Shown: positions 15,214 to 25,572 of the stretch, one piece after another
How the letters are laid out: each line of letters begins with the position of its first letter
How positions within the stretch are numbered: the first letter of the stretch is position 1
Assembly: GCF_001953885.1 (NCBI RefSeq)
Contig: NZ_MQUS01000012.1
Span: 186,001-250,000, forward strand
Direction: 5' to 3'
Origin: Streptomyces sp. IMTB 2501
Lineage (GTDB): Bacteria > Actinomycetota > Actinomycetes > Streptomycetales > Streptomycetaceae
DNA: 64,000 nt
Position numbers and translations under genes: made by a program
The notes under the pieces: model-generated
What the model was told of the DNA's origin: nothing
What the model saw: only the letters and a program-made list of their open reading frames with translations
Databases searched by the model: none

Positions 15214-17190
15214 TCAGGGCTTGTAGTCGACGGGCAGGTTGGCGGCCGGCGCCCCGGTCGGCGGGACCTGGAGGGTCTTCAGGGCGAACTCCATCACCTG
15301 CTTGTAGATGGGACCGCAGATCTGGCCGCCGTAGTAGCTGCCGGAGGTGGCGTTCTGGATGGCGCAGTAGACGGTGATCCGGGGGTTGTCGGCGGGGGCG
15401 AAGCCGGCGAAGGACGAGGTGTAGCCGCGGTACTTGCCGGTGGCCGGATCCACGCGGTTGGCCGTACCGGTCTTGCCGGCGACGTTGTAGCCGGGGATGC
15501 GGGCCTTGATGCCGGTGCCCTGCTCGTCGTCCACGACGGACTCCAGCATCTGGGCGAGCGTCCTGGCGGTCCTGTCGCTGACCACCCGCGTCTCCTTGGG
15601 CTTCAGGGAGGGGGTGAAGCGGCCGTCGGCGCCCTTGGTGCCGCGCACCAGGGTCGGCTCGATCCGGACCCCGCCGTTGGCGATGGTCGAGTACACGGAG
15701 GCGGCCTGCACGGCGTTGATGGAGAAACCCTGGCCGAAAGGAATCGTGTACTGCTGCGACGTGGACCACTTCTGGAACGGCGCGAGGATGCCGGGGGTCT
15801 CGCCGGGGAAGCCGAGTCCGGTCGGGCTGCCGATGCCGAACTTGCGCAGGTAGGAGTAGAGGACCCTGTTCGCCTCGGCCTGTGTCCTGCCGAGCTGGCC
15901 GGTGGCCAGGATGGTCCCGATGTTGCTGGACTTGGCGAGCACGCCGTTCAGCGTGAGGTACCAGGTGTCGTGGTCGACGTCGTCCTGGAAGAGCCGGTCG
16001 CCGCGGTGCAGCCGGTTGGGTACGACGACGTGGGTGAGCGGGGTCGCTGCGTTCTCCTGCAGCACGGCCGCCATGGACATCACCTTGGCGGTGGAGCCGG
16101 GCTCGTAGGCGTCCTGCAGGGCCGCGTTGCCCATGGCGTCCGCGTCCGCCTTGGACAGGTTGTTCGGGTCGAAGCCGGGCGCGTCGGCCATGGCCAGGAT
16201 CTGGCCGGTACGGGTGTCCTGGACGACGACGTACCCGCGGTCCGCGTTGGATTTCTGCACCTGCTCGCTGATGGCCTTCTGCGCGGCCCACTGGATGTCG
16301 CGGTCGATGGTCAGCTCGACGTCGGAGCCGGGCACGGCGGGGGTCTCGTTGGATCCGACCGTGGGCACCTCACGGCCGCCGGACTGGGCATAGCGGATCT
16401 TGCCGTCCTTGCCCGACAGCTGCTTGTTCAGCTCCTGCTCGATGCCTCCGCCGCCCCGGCCGTCGGCGTTGACCCAGCCCAGAGTCCCGGCGGCGAGGTC
16501 GCCGTTGGGGTACACGCGCTGGCTGCTGGGGTCGGCGAAGACGCCGGCCAGCACGTTGGCGGTGTTGTTGTCCGTCGCCGCCTTCGCGGCCAGCGCGTTC
16601 CTCAGGTCCTTGATCTGCTTCCAGACCTGCGGGGTCTGCCGGTTGGCGAGCCGGGCGTACCGGGAGTTCTTGTTCTTGGGCCGCAGTTTGTTCACGAGCG
16701 TGGCCTGGTCCTGCCCGAGGATCGGGGAGAGCAGCGCGGCGGCCTGCTCGGGCCCGTCGTCGATCTTCAGCTGCTTCCTGCTGAACATCGTGGGGTCGGC
16801 CGTGATGTCGTACGCGTCCTCGCTGATGGCGAGGGCCACGCCGTTGCGGTCGGTGATCCCGCCGCGCGAGGCGGCCAGCGTGTGTGCGACATACCTGTTC
16901 TGCTCGGCCCGCGCTGCGTACGCGCTGGCGTCGACGGCCTGCACCTGGAGCAGCCGTACGACGAAGGCGAGCAGCACCAGGGTCAGCATGAGGCTGACCA
17001 TGCGCAGCCGGGGCCGCGGGCTGCCGAGCCGGAGGGTGGCCTGGGCCGAGAACCGCGCGCCGCTCGGCCGCCGCACCGGACGCGCCCCGGACCCGGGCTG
17101 CCGCCGCACGGCGCCGCTCCCGGGCCTCGGTGGCCTGGCAGGCCCGGGCACACGACGACGCGGCGCTTCCCTGTCGGACACTTCCGTCAC
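15214..17190 (-). CDS. ftsI: FtsI, septal class B penicillin-binding protein (transpeptidase)
   Basis: A 658-residue membrane-anchored protein. It has a Pro/Arg-rich cytoplasmic N-terminus, one transmembrane helix at about residues 60-82 (RMVSLMLTLVLLAFVVRLLQ), and a PBP dimerisation domain (about 100-300). The transpeptidase domain shows the three active-site motifs: STAK (serine about residue 365), SSN (about 420) and KTGT (about 570). It cross-links septal peptidoglycan with FtsW. Start and stop are tightly packed: the ATG overlaps the ftsL stop by four bases and murE follows after 40. The length fits Streptomyces FtsI/PBP3. No PASTA domain is visible at its C-terminus, unlike some other class B enzymes. 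Confidence 0.96.
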   Translation of the reverse strand: MTEVSDREAPRRRVPGPARPPRPGSGAVRRQPGSGARPVRRPSGARFSAQATLRLGSPRPRLRMVSLMLTLVLLAFVVRLLQVQAVDASAYAARAEQNRYVAHTLAASRGGITDRNGVALAISEDAYDITADPTMFSRKQLKIDDGPEQAAALLSPILGQDQATLVNKLRPKNKNSRYARLANRQTPQVWKQIKDLRNALAAKAATDNNTANVLAGVFADPSSQRVYPNGDLAAGTLGWVNADGRGGGGIEQELNKQLSGKDGKIRYAQSGGREVPTVGSNETPAVPGSDVELTIDRDIQWAAQKAISEQVQKSNADRGYVVVQDTRTGQILAMADAPGFDPNNLSKADADAMGNAALQDAYEPGSTAKVMSMAAVLQENAATPLTHVVVPNRLHRGDRLFQDDVDHDTWYLTLNGVLAKSSNIGTILATGQLGRTQAEANRVLYSYLRKFGIGSPTGLGFPGETPGILAPFQKWSTSQQYTIPFGQGFSINAVQAASVYSTIANGGVRIEPTLVRGTKGADGRFTPSLKPKETRVVSDRTARTLAQMLESVVDDEQGTGIKARIPGYNVAGKTGTANRVDPATGKYRGYTSSFAGFAPADNPRITVYCAIQNATSGSYYGGQICGPIYKQVMEFALKTLQVPPTGAPAANLPVDYKP

Positions 17191-17804
17191 CTGCCGGGGG
17201 TCGGGGTGGGGGTGGGCTGGGGGATGGCGGGCGGCGGGGGGACGGCCGCCGCCGGGGCGGGGAGCGCGGGAGTGGGCTGGGGGCCGGCGGGGGCGGGCTG
17301 TCCCTGGGCGGGGGTGGCCCCCTGAGCCGGAGTCGCCCCCTGGGCCGGGGCGGTGGAGGGGAGGGTGGGCCCTGTCGCGGAGAGGGCGGGGGACGGGGTC
17401 GGGGCCTCGGGGGCGACCGGGGCGGTGAAGGCGGCGGATCGGGGGACGGCGCTCGGGACGCCCATGACCTTGCCGTCGGGGCCGAGGAAGGCCGGGTCGC
17501 CGCCCGGGACCATGCCGAGTTCGTGGGCCCGGCGCTGGAGGGCGTCGGGGGACGAGTAGGCGTCGATGTCCCGCTGGAGGGCCTGTTCCTCGTCGGTGAG
17601 GCTCCTGGTCTGCTTCTGCAGGTCGGCCAGCTTGAACGAGCCCTCGCTGAGCGCGGAGTTCAGCACCAGCAGCCCGATGAGACCGCCGCCGAGGAGCAGG
17701 ACGACGAGGAGGACGAACGGGGTGCGGGCGGCCTGGGCCCGGCCGGCCGGGAAGAGCCGGGCGAGTCGCGCGGCCCGCCCTCTCAGTTGGGGTTTCCTAC
17801 CCAC
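17187..17804 (-). CDS. ftsL: FtsL-like division protein (septum formation initiator family)
   Basis: A 205-residue bitopic protein. It has a basic cytoplasmic N-terminus, one transmembrane helix at about residues 29-51 (FVLLVVLLLGGGLIGLLVLN), then a short coiled coil (about 55-85, LADLQKQTRSLTDEEQALQRD) with the RAHELGMVPGGDPAFL segment of the family. FtsL pairs with the DivIC/FtsB partner and FtsQ to activate FtsWI. The last 90 residues are Pro/Ala/Thr/Gln-rich, with a repeated GATPAQ unit; this extracytoplasmic tail is characteristic of streptomycetes and probably disordered. It lies between rsmH (42 bases upstream) and ftsI (overlap of 4), the canonical position. Confidence 0.93.
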   Translation of the reverse strand: MGRKPQLRGRAARLARLFPAGRAQAARTPFVLLVVLLLGGGLIGLLVLNSALSEGSFKLADLQKQTRSLTDEEQALQRDIDAYSSPDALQRRAHELGMVPGGDPAFLGPDGKVMGVPSAVPRSAAFTAPVAPEAPTPSPALSATGPTLPSTAPAQGATPAQGATPAQGQPAPAGPQPTPALPAPAAAVPPPPAIPQPTPTPTPGR

Positions 17805-17846
17805 GGCTCCCCCGGTGAGTTCGGGAATCCAACCGACTCGTCTCGC

Positions 17847-18803
17847 TCACTCGGCGTCCTCCCTGATGCGCTCTGCGCCGCGCAGCCTGGCCGGCGCGGC
17901 CCGGCGGTTCTCGGCGACCTCTTCCTCGGTGGGAAGTTCGGCACCCCGCGTGAGCAGCTTGAGCCGCGGCTGATATCGCTCCGGCACGACCGGCAGCCCG
18001 GGCGGCGCGGTCGACGCGGCACCGGCCGCGAACACCTGCTTGACCAACCGGTCTTCGAGCGAGTGGTACGACAGCACGGCGATGCGCCCGCCGACGTCGA
18101 GGGCCTGCACCGCGGCCGGGATCGCCCGCTCCAGGACGGACAGTTCGCCGTTGACCTCGATGCGCAGCGCCTGGAAGGTGCGCTTGGCGGGGTTGCCGCC
18201 GGTGCGCTTGGCGGCCTGCGGCAGGGCGTCCCGGATCAGCTCCACGAGCCGCGCGCTCGTACTGAACGGCTCCTTCTCCCGCTCTCGCACGATCGCGGAC
18301 ACGATCCGCTTGGCCTGCTTCTCCTCGCCGTACGCGCGCAGGATGCGCACGAGTTCGCCCGCCGGGTAGGTGTTGAGCACCTCGGCGGCGCTGATGCCGG
18401 CCGTCTGGTCCATGCGCATGTCCAGCGGCGCGTCCTGGGCGTAGGCGAAGCCGCGGTCGGCCTCGTCCAGCTGCATGGAGGAGACCCCGAGGTCGAACAG
18501 GACACCCTGCACGCGCGCGATACGCAGCCGGCGCAGCACGTCGGGCAGTTCGTCGTAGACGGCGTGCACGAGGGTGGCACGCTCTCCGAAGGGCGCGAGT
18601 CGCTCGCCGGACAGCCGCAGCGCCTCCTTGTCCCGGTCGAGGCCGATCAGCCGCACCTCCGGGAACCGGGCCAGCAGTGCCTCACTGTGTCCGCCGAGGC
18701 CGAGGGTGCAGTCGACGACCACCGCTTCCGGCCGCTCCAGGGCGGGCGCCAGCAGATCCAGGCACCGCTGGAGCATCACCGGGACGTGTCGACTCTGGCT
18801 CAA
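17847..18803 (-). CDS. rsmH: RsmH (MraW), 16S rRNA m4C1402 methyltransferase
   Basis: A 318-residue SAM-dependent methyltransferase. HVPVMLQRCLDLLAP opens the family. The SAM loop is DCTLGLGGHSEALL, with DRDKEALRLS and FDLGVSSMQLDEADRGFAY following. The C-terminus has VLSYHSLEDRLVKQVF. It methylates N4 of C1402 in 16S rRNA. It is the first gene of the minus-strand dcw transcription unit here, with no mraZ upstream, unlike in most other bacteria and in mycobacteria. A 416-bp gap separates it from the divergent carbonic anhydrase gene, and a promoter candidate lies at 19022-19049. Confidence 0.97.
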   Translation of the reverse strand: MSQSRHVPVMLQRCLDLLAPALERPEAVVVDCTLGLGGHSEALLARFPEVRLIGLDRDKEALRLSGERLAPFGERATLVHAVYDELPDVLRRLRIARVQGVLFDLGVSSMQLDEADRGFAYAQDAPLDMRMDQTAGISAAEVLNTYPAGELVRILRAYGEEKQAKRIVSAIVREREKEPFSTSARLVELIRDALPQAAKRTGGNPAKRTFQALRIEVNGELSVLERAIPAAVQALDVGGRIAVLSYHSLEDRLVKQVFAAGAASTAPPGLPVVPERYQPRLKLLTRGAELPTEEEVAENRRAAPARLRGAERIREDAE

Positions 18804-19219
18804 GGGGGCCTCTCATCTTCCGGCGAGGCGCCGCACGCACCGCCGGGTCCCCGCCAGCTCGTGTAGGGAAGGCCTGCCGGCGCCGGAAGCGTCAGCCGGA
18901 CCGGGAGCGGGAGGAGGCCGAGCCGTACGTACGCGCCGCGCACGTGGGGAGACGGTCCGGGGTGAGCCGGTGCCTCCGGGGGTTTCACCAGCAGGGAGAG
19001 CCGCGTCTCCCGCTTCGCGTCACTTTAGTCCACCCTGTCTCGCGGTCAATCAACCGGCCTGCGCGTCGCGTACCGCATCCCGGCCGGGGCCGCAATTCGA
19101 ACGGATTCACCCGTGCGGTCCATGTTTGCCCTCCGTATGGGGTAGCTCACAACAAGCCACGATGACGTTTTTTGTCCCACTCTCACAGCAGGCCCGGACC
19201 GGAGGTGACCAGTAACGTC
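18804..19219. other. Divergent intergenic region, rsmH / carbonic anhydrase
   Basis: This 416-bp region lies between divergent starts and contains no convincing gene. It holds one good promoter candidate on the minus strand (19022-19049), implying a leader of about 210 bases for the dcw transcript. The GGAGG before the carbonic anhydrase start is at 19201-19205. A short T-run (about 19166-19173) precedes that gene. I see no riboswitch-like structure. Confidence 0.6.
19022..19049 (-). promoter_or_regulatory. Candidate promoter for the rsmH-dcw transcript
   Basis: Read on the minus strand it shows TTGACC (19044-19049), a 16-base spacer and TAAAGT (19022-19027), close to the housekeeping sigma consensus. 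It is about 220 bases upstream of rsmH. It was found by eye only. Confidence 0.5.
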
Positions 19220-19774
19220 ATGAGTATGACGACTTCCGCAGCAGTTCCCACTGGATCCGAAGGCGCCATACCCAGCGACGGCGCCGTGACGGACCGCCTG
19301 GTGGAGGCCAACGAGCGGTACGCCTCCGCCTTCACCGACCCAGGCATGGATGCCCGTCCCGTCCTGCACGTGGCCGTGGTGGCCTGCATGGACGCCCGAC
19401 TCGACCTGCACGCCGCGCTCGGCCTGGAGCTCGGCGACTGTCACACCATCCGCAACGCGGGCGGAGTCGTCACCGACGACGTGATCCGCTCCCTGACCAT
19501 CAGCCAGCGGGCACTCGGCACCCGCAGCATCGTCCTGATCCACCACACCGGCTGCGGCCTGGAGTCCCTCACCGAGGAGTTCCGGCACGAGCTGGAGATG
19601 GAGGTCGGCCAGCGCCCGGCCTGGGCGGTGGAGTCCTTCCGGGACGTCGAGCAGGACGTACGGCAGTCCATGCAGCGCGTGCGCACCTCGCCGTTCCTGC
19701 TGCACACCGACGACGTGCGTGGCTTCGTCTTCGACGTGCACACGGGCCTGCTGCGCGAGATCGACCCGGCCTGA
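19220..19774 (+). CDS. Beta-class carbonic anhydrase
   Basis: A 184-residue cytoplasmic zinc enzyme interconverting CO2 and bicarbonate. Zinc and catalytic residues are visible: CMDAR (Cys56, Asp58, Arg60), RNAGG at 79-82, and the HxxC pair HTGCG (His109, Cys112). The protein is short and single-domain, like the actinobacterial and archaeal type. I start at ATG 19220, with GGAGG at 19201-19205; a second ATG follows at 19226, and the longer upstream frame lacks similarity. It stands alone on the plus strand, divergent from rsmH. No partner transporter gene is next to it. Confidence 0.93.
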   Translation: MSMTTSAAVPTGSEGAIPSDGAVTDRLVEANERYASAFTDPGMDARPVLHVAVVACMDARLDLHAALGLELGDCHTIRNAGGVVTDDVIRSLTISQRALGTRSIVLIHHTGCGLESLTEEFRHELEMEVGQRPAWAVESFRDVEQDVRQSMQRVRTSPFLLHTDDVRGFVFDVHTGLLREIDPA

Positions 19775-20041
19775 GCCCGGCCGGCGCACCGGCCCGCCCG
19801 AACATCCCGCCGTACACACGCATTCCGCCGCCCGGCCTCGAAAACGATGGTCGAAATGGCCGTAAGACCGACATCGTGCGGGCAGTTGTCCACAGTCGAG
19901 TGACACGAATCGGTAACGGCAGCAAGAATGCGGGGTGTGGCATCGCACGGAACTATTTCCGCGTGGTGTCCGTGTTCCGGGGTGGGCCGGTTTCGCATCG
20001 CAGAGCGTCGGCCCGAGTAAGAACGGGCCGAGGAGGGCCGG
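19775..20041. other. Intergenic region before moxR
   Basis: This 267-bp region has no gene. It contains the nonamer TTGTCCACA (19886-19894), which matches the DnaA-box consensus, but there is only one copy, so an origin is not indicated. GAGGAGG just before 20042 is the ribosome-binding site of the next gene. The promoter of the moxR operon should lie here but is not obvious. Confidence 0.5.
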
Positions 20042-21078
<1,037 letters not shown>

Positions 21079-21082
<4 letters not shown>

Positions 21083-22440
21083 TGAGCGCCGGGGGGACCG
21101 GGCAGTCGGAGGCCGACCGCGAGGAGACGGGCGGCGTCCGTACGGCCCTCGCGGGCCTCACGACCCGTGGCCGTTCCTTCCTGGCGGCCGGGATCGCGGC
21201 CGCGATCTGCGCATACGTCCTGGGCCAGAGCGATCTGCTGCGGGTCGGCCTGCTGCTGGCCTCGCTGCCCCTGATCTGTGCGACCGTGGTGTACCGCACG
21301 CGCTACCGGGTGACCGGTACCCGTCGGCTCGCCCCCGCGCGCGTGCCGGCCGGCAGCGAGGCCCGGGTGCATCTGCGGATGGACAACGTCTCCCGGCTGC
21401 CCACCGGCCTGCTGATGCTCCAGGACCGGGTGCCCTACGTCCTCGGGCCGCGCCCCCGGTTCGTGCTGGACCGGGTGGAGCCGGGCGGCCGCCGCGAGGT
21501 GTCCTACCGGGTCCGCTCCGACCTGCGCGGCCGCTACCCGCTGGGCCCGCTGCAGCTGCGCCTGACGGACCCCTTCGGGATGTGCGAACTGACCCGCTCC
21601 TTCTCGACGTACGACACCCTCACGGTCATCCCGCGCGTGGAGCCGCTGGCACCGGTCCGCTTCAGCGGCGAGGCCCAGGGGTACGGCGACGGGCGGCAGC
21701 GCTCGCTGGCCCTCGCGGGCGAGGACGACGTGATCCCGCGCGGCTACCGCTACGGCGACGACCTGCGCCGGGTGCACTGGCGGTCCACCGCGCGCTACGG
21801 CGAGCTGATGGTGCGGCGCGAGGAGCAGCCCCGGCGCTCCCGGTGCACCGTCCTGCTGGACACCCGGGGCGGCGCCTACGAGGGCGCGGGCCCCGACTCG
21901 GCCTTCGAGTGGGCGGTCTCCGCCGCCGCCTCGGTGCTGGTGCACATGCTCGAACGGGGCTTCTCGATACGGCTGCTGACCGACAGCGGCAGCATGGTGC
22001 CCGGCGAGGGCGCCGACGGGTTCGCGGGCAGCGGCCAGGAGACCGCGGAGGCGGCCGGGCTGATGATGGACACCCTCGCGGTGATCGACCACTCCGACGG
22101 GACGGGCCTGTCCCGGGCGTACGAGGTCCTGCGCGGCGGGAACGAGGGGCTGCTGGTGGCCTTCCTGGGCGACCTGGACGAGGAACAGGCCACGACGGTC
22201 GCCAAGATGAGCCGGCGCGGCGGTGCCGTCGCCTTCGTGCTGGATCCGGACACCTGGGTGCGGGAGGCGACCGATGTGCCGCGGCCCGGTGACCGGCACG
22301 CCGAGCGGCTGCGGCTGCTGCGCGAGGCGGGCTGGACGGCGCTGAGCGTGCCGCGCGGCGCCGCGCTGAGCGCGCTGTGGCAGCAGGCGGACCGGGAGCG
22401 CTCGGGCCTGGCCGCCATGGGCGGGGAGGCGGCGCGATGA
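21079..22440 (+). CDS. DUF58 domain membrane protein
   Basis: A 453-residue protein. Two close transmembrane segments lie at about residues 33-75. An extracytoplasmic-like beta domain follows, and the DUF58 signature is at about 225-250 (IPRGYRYGDDLRRVHWRSTA), followed by EEQPRRSRCTVLLDT, a VWA-like core start. DUF58 proteins commonly pair with MoxR ATPases and transglutaminase-like proteins; their biochemical role is not established. The GTG at 21079 overlaps the moxR stop (an ATG follows at 21082), and the stop overlaps the next ATG by four bases. This indicates one polycistronic unit with coupled translation. Confidence 0.92.
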
Positions 22441-24821
22441 GCGGGCGGGCACGACTGGCGCTGTGCGCGGCCGCGGCCACGCTGATGGCCTCCTGCGCGC
22501 TGCTGCCCCTGGTGGCCGAGCCGACCTGGCTGCTGCAGCTGATCCCGCTGGTGGCCGTGCAGACCGGGGTGGGCGCGGCGGCCCGCCGGGTGCCGCTGGG
22601 CCGACCGCTGACCGTGGTGGTACAGGCGCTGGTCACCCTGGTCCTGCTGACCCTGGTCTTCGCGCGGGAGCACGCGATCATCGGGCTGATCCCCGGCCCG
22701 GACGCCTTCCGGCACATCGCCGGCCTGCTTCAGCAGGGCTCCAACGACGTCAGCGAGTACGCGATACCCGCGCCGCTCACCGACGGCATCAAACTGATGC
22801 TGATCGGCGGCGTCCTGCTCATCGGTCTGCTGGTGGACACGCTCGCGGTGACCTTCCGCAGCGCGGCCCCGGCCGGGCTGCCGCTGCTCGCGCTGTACTC
22901 GGTGGCCGGCGGGCTGTCCGACGGCGGGGCCGACTGGCTGTGGTTCCTGGTGGCGGCGGCCGGCTATCTGATGCTGCTGCTCGCGGAGGGCCGGGACCGG
23001 CTGGCGCAGTGGGGCCGGGTCTTCGGGGGTTCTCCTCGTTCCCCCGGCTCACCGGAGGGCGGCGCGGTGGCCCCGGTGCGCACCGGGCGCCGGATCGGCG
23101 CGGTCGCGCTCGGCGCGGCCCTGGTGGTGCCGCTCGCCCTGCCCGCGATGCAGGGAGGCCTGCTGGACGCCGCCGGCACGGGCGTGGGAGCGGGCAACGG
23201 CAACGGGGGGACGATCTCCGCGGTCAACCCGCTGGTGTCGCTGCGCGACAGCCTGAACACGGACGACGACCGCCAGGTGCTGTCCCTGAGGACCAGCGCG
23301 AACGACATCTCCGACCTGTATCTGCGGATCGTCTCCCTGGACGACTTCGACGGCACCACCTGGAAGCCGGCCCAGCGGCACATCGTCGGCGTCCCGGACA
23401 GGTTCCCCACACCGATCGGCCTCGACGCGGGCGTCAAGCGCGGCATGGTGACGACCGCCGTCTCGGCGGCGAGCTGGTACGCCCAGGACTGGCTGCCGAT
23501 GCCGTACCCGCCCAGCGACGTGAGGATCGGCGGCCGCTGGCGCTATGAGCCCGTGGGCATGACTCTCGTCGGCGACCACGGCCAGACCACCCGGGGGGCG
23601 ACCTACCAGGTGACCAGCCTGGACGTGCAGCCGACCGCCGAGCAGCTGGCCGGGGCGCCGGAGCCGCCGGCGACCCTGAAGCGCGAGTACACGAGGGTGC
23701 CGTCCTCGGTGCCGAAGGTGGTGGCCCAGACCGCCAGGCAGATCACGGCGGGCGCGCGGAACCACTACGAGGAAGCCGTCAAACTCCAGGACTACTTCGC
23801 GGTCTCGGGCGGCTTCCAGTACGACACGCAGGTGGAGGTCGGCCGCGGTCCCGACGCCATAGCCAACTTCCTGAAGAAGAAGCAGGGATTCTGCGTCCAC
23901 TTCTCCTTCGCGATGGCGGCGATGGCCCGCACCCTCGGTATCCCGGCCCGGGTCGCGGTGGGTTTCGCGCCCGGCACCCCGCAGGCCGACGGCTCGGTCA
24001 CGGTGAACCAGAAGGACGCGCACGCCTGGCCCGAGCTGTACTTCGCGGGCGTGGGCTGGACCCGCTTCGAGCCGACCCCGACCCGTGGCACCACGCCCTC
24101 GTACACCCTGTCGGACACACCCGGTACCTCGCTGCCCGACCAGGACCTGCCGTCGCACCAGTCGTCCACGGCGCCCTCGGCCGCGGCCTCGCCGAGTCAG
24201 AGCTGCACGCCCGAGCTGGTCAAGCTGCAGGGCTGCGACACCCCGTCCGCGGCGGCGGCCCCGAACAGCGGCGGCGGGGGCACGGGCCCGTGGTGGTATC
24301 TGCTGATCGGCCTGGGCGCGCTGGTCGTGGCGGCGGTTCCGCTGTCGCCGCTGCTGTGGCGGATGCGGGTGCGGTCGGTGCGGCTGGGCGGGCACGCCAG
24401 GACCGAGGAGGGCGCGGTGGAGCACACCCTGGCGGCCTGGCAGGAGCTGACGGACAGCGCCTGGGACCATGGCATCCCGTCGGACGAGTCGCTGACGCCG
24501 CGCAGGGCGGCCGCCCGGATCGTCGAACTCGGTGAGCTGGATCCGGCGACCGGTGCCGCGGTGCACCGGGTGGCGGACTCGGTGGAGCAGGTGCTGTACG
24601 CCCCCCGGCCGCGCCCGGCGGCGGGTGCGGCGGAGGACGTACGCCGGGTGATCGAGGGGCTGCGGGGCACGGTGAGCACCGGCACCCGGGCTCGGGCGCT
24701 GTTCCTGCCGCGCTCGTCGGTGCGGGTGCTGTGGGCGGTGTCGGCACGCTGGACGGCCCTGCGGACCCGGGTGGCCGCGGCGAAGCCCAGCCTGCGCCGG
24801 CCGTCGCAGCAGCAGGGCTGA
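22437..24821 (+). CDS. Membrane-anchored transglutaminase-like protein (DUF3488/TgpA type)
   Basis: A 794-residue protein. Five or six transmembrane helices fill residues 1-180 (DUF3488-like). A long extracytoplasmic domain follows, then a transglutaminase/protease-like core with QGFCVHFSFAMAAMARTLG (Cys about 486), DAHAWPELYF (His about 529) and WTRFEPTPTRGT. A Ser/Pro-rich spacer, one more helix (about 620-640) and a cytoplasmic DUF4129-like tail complete it. By analogy with Pseudomonas TgpA it may act on the envelope; the substrate is unknown. ATG 22437 overlaps the DUF58 stop by four bases. A 28-bp hairpin begins at the base after its stop codon. Confidence 0.92.
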   Translation: MSGRARLALCAAAATLMASCALLPLVAEPTWLLQLIPLVAVQTGVGAAARRVPLGRPLTVVVQALVTLVLLTLVFAREHAIIGLIPGPDAFRHIAGLLQQGSNDVSEYAIPAPLTDGIKLMLIGGVLLIGLLVDTLAVTFRSAAPAGLPLLALYSVAGGLSDGGADWLWFLVAAAGYLMLLLAEGRDRLAQWGRVFGGSPRSPGSPEGGAVAPVRTGRRIGAVALGAALVVPLALPAMQGGLLDAAGTGVGAGNGNGGTISAVNPLVSLRDSLNTDDDRQVLSLRTSANDISDLYLRIVSLDDFDGTTWKPAQRHIVGVPDRFPTPIGLDAGVKRGMVTTAVSAASWYAQDWLPMPYPPSDVRIGGRWRYEPVGMTLVGDHGQTTRGATYQVTSLDVQPTAEQLAGAPEPPATLKREYTRVPSSVPKVVAQTARQITAGARNHYEEAVKLQDYFAVSGGFQYDTQVEVGRGPDAIANFLKKKQGFCVHFSFAMAAMARTLGIPARVAVGFAPGTPQADGSVTVNQKDAHAWPELYFAGVGWTRFEPTPTRGTTPSYTLSDTPGTSLPDQDLPSHQSSTAPSAAASPSQSCTPELVKLQGCDTPSAAAAPNSGGGGTGPWWYLLIGLGALVVAAVPLSPLLWRMRVRSVRLGGHARTEEGAVEHTLAAWQELTDSAWDHGIPSDESLTPRRAAARIVELGELDPATGAAVHRVADSVEQVLYAPRPRPAAGAAEDVRRVIEGLRGTVSTGTRARALFLPRSSVRVLWAVSARWTALRTRVAAAKPSLRRPSQQQG

Positions 24822-24880
24822 GACAGACAACGTGTGAGGGGCGACCACCTTGGGTGGTCGCCCCTCACACGTTGTCTGTC
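24822..24880. terminator. Bidirectional terminator with a 28-bp perfect stem
   Basis: Arms 24822-24849 and 24853-24880 are perfect inverse complements over 28 bp with a 3-base loop. The left arm begins at the base after the transglutaminase-gene stop. The element lies between convergent genes and can serve both strands. It has no T-run on either side. Confidence 0.9.
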
Positions 24881-24905
24881 GGCGTCCGCGGAAACCGCCG
24901 GACGG

Positions 24906-25295
24906 CTACTGGCCCTGTTCGTCGCGGCGGCGCTGCCAGCGCTCCTCGATCCGGTCCATCATGGAGCGTTTCGGCCGCGCCTGACGGCGGACGGCGCCCG
25001 CGCCCGCGGGCTGCTCGCCCGGCTTCGGGCCCTTGCGCCAGCCGGTGACGGCGAGTACGGCGCAGCCCAGCATGACGAGAAAACCCACCACACTGACCCA
25101 GATCAGCTGCGCGACCATTCCGGCCATGAGGAGCGCGATACCTACGAGGAAACCTGCGACCGCCTGGTAGACCCGCCGCCGGGTGTACGTACGCAGTCCG
25201 CTTCCCTCAAGCGCTGACGCGAACTTGGGATCTTCGGCGTACAGCGCTCGCTCCATCTGCTCGAGCATGCGCTGCTCGTGCTCCGAGAGCGGCAC
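24906..25295 (-). CDS. DUF3040 domain membrane protein
   Basis: A 129-residue protein. It begins MPLSEHEQRMLEQMERALYA, followed by DPKFASAL, the hallmark of DUF3040. Two transmembrane helices lie at about residues 48-68 and 72-92, and a basic, Gln/Arg-rich cytoplasmic C-terminus ends it. The function of DUF3040 is unknown; such genes are near-universal in actinobacteria and often sit beside the dcw region. It is convergent with the moxR operon, and the two share the 28-bp terminator. No catalytic motif is visible. Confidence 0.92.
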   Translation of the reverse strand: MPLSEHEQRMLEQMERALYAEDPKFASALEGSGLRTYTRRRVYQAVAGFLVGIALLMAGMVAQLIWVSVVGFLVMLGCAVLAVTGWRKGPKPGEQPAGAGAVRRQARPKRSMMDRIEERWQRRRDEQGQ

Positions 25296-25572
25296 GGAGT
25301 CCTCCTCATCGTGCAGTCGCCGGGGCGACCCGGGGGGTCCCTTCAGGATAGGCAGGGAATCGCCCCCGTGAAACCCGCCCCTCTACGCCAATTGGCCAAC
25401 CGGAACCCGCCATGACAGTCCCGGCTCGCTGAGGCTTCCATTCCCCTGCGGCCGACCCGTCATGCCGGGCGGTGTACCTCGATCATACGGCGCAAACCCC
25501 TCGATCGGAGGTCTTGTGGCGTACTCCATCCGCTGCCAAGGCCCTGATCAGGGACGGGTCCCGGTGGTGCGC

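Noticed and set aside
19886..19894. DnaA box (TTGTCCACA) suggesting a replication origin
   Set aside because: Only one copy; no dnaA/dnaN nearby and no cluster of boxes.
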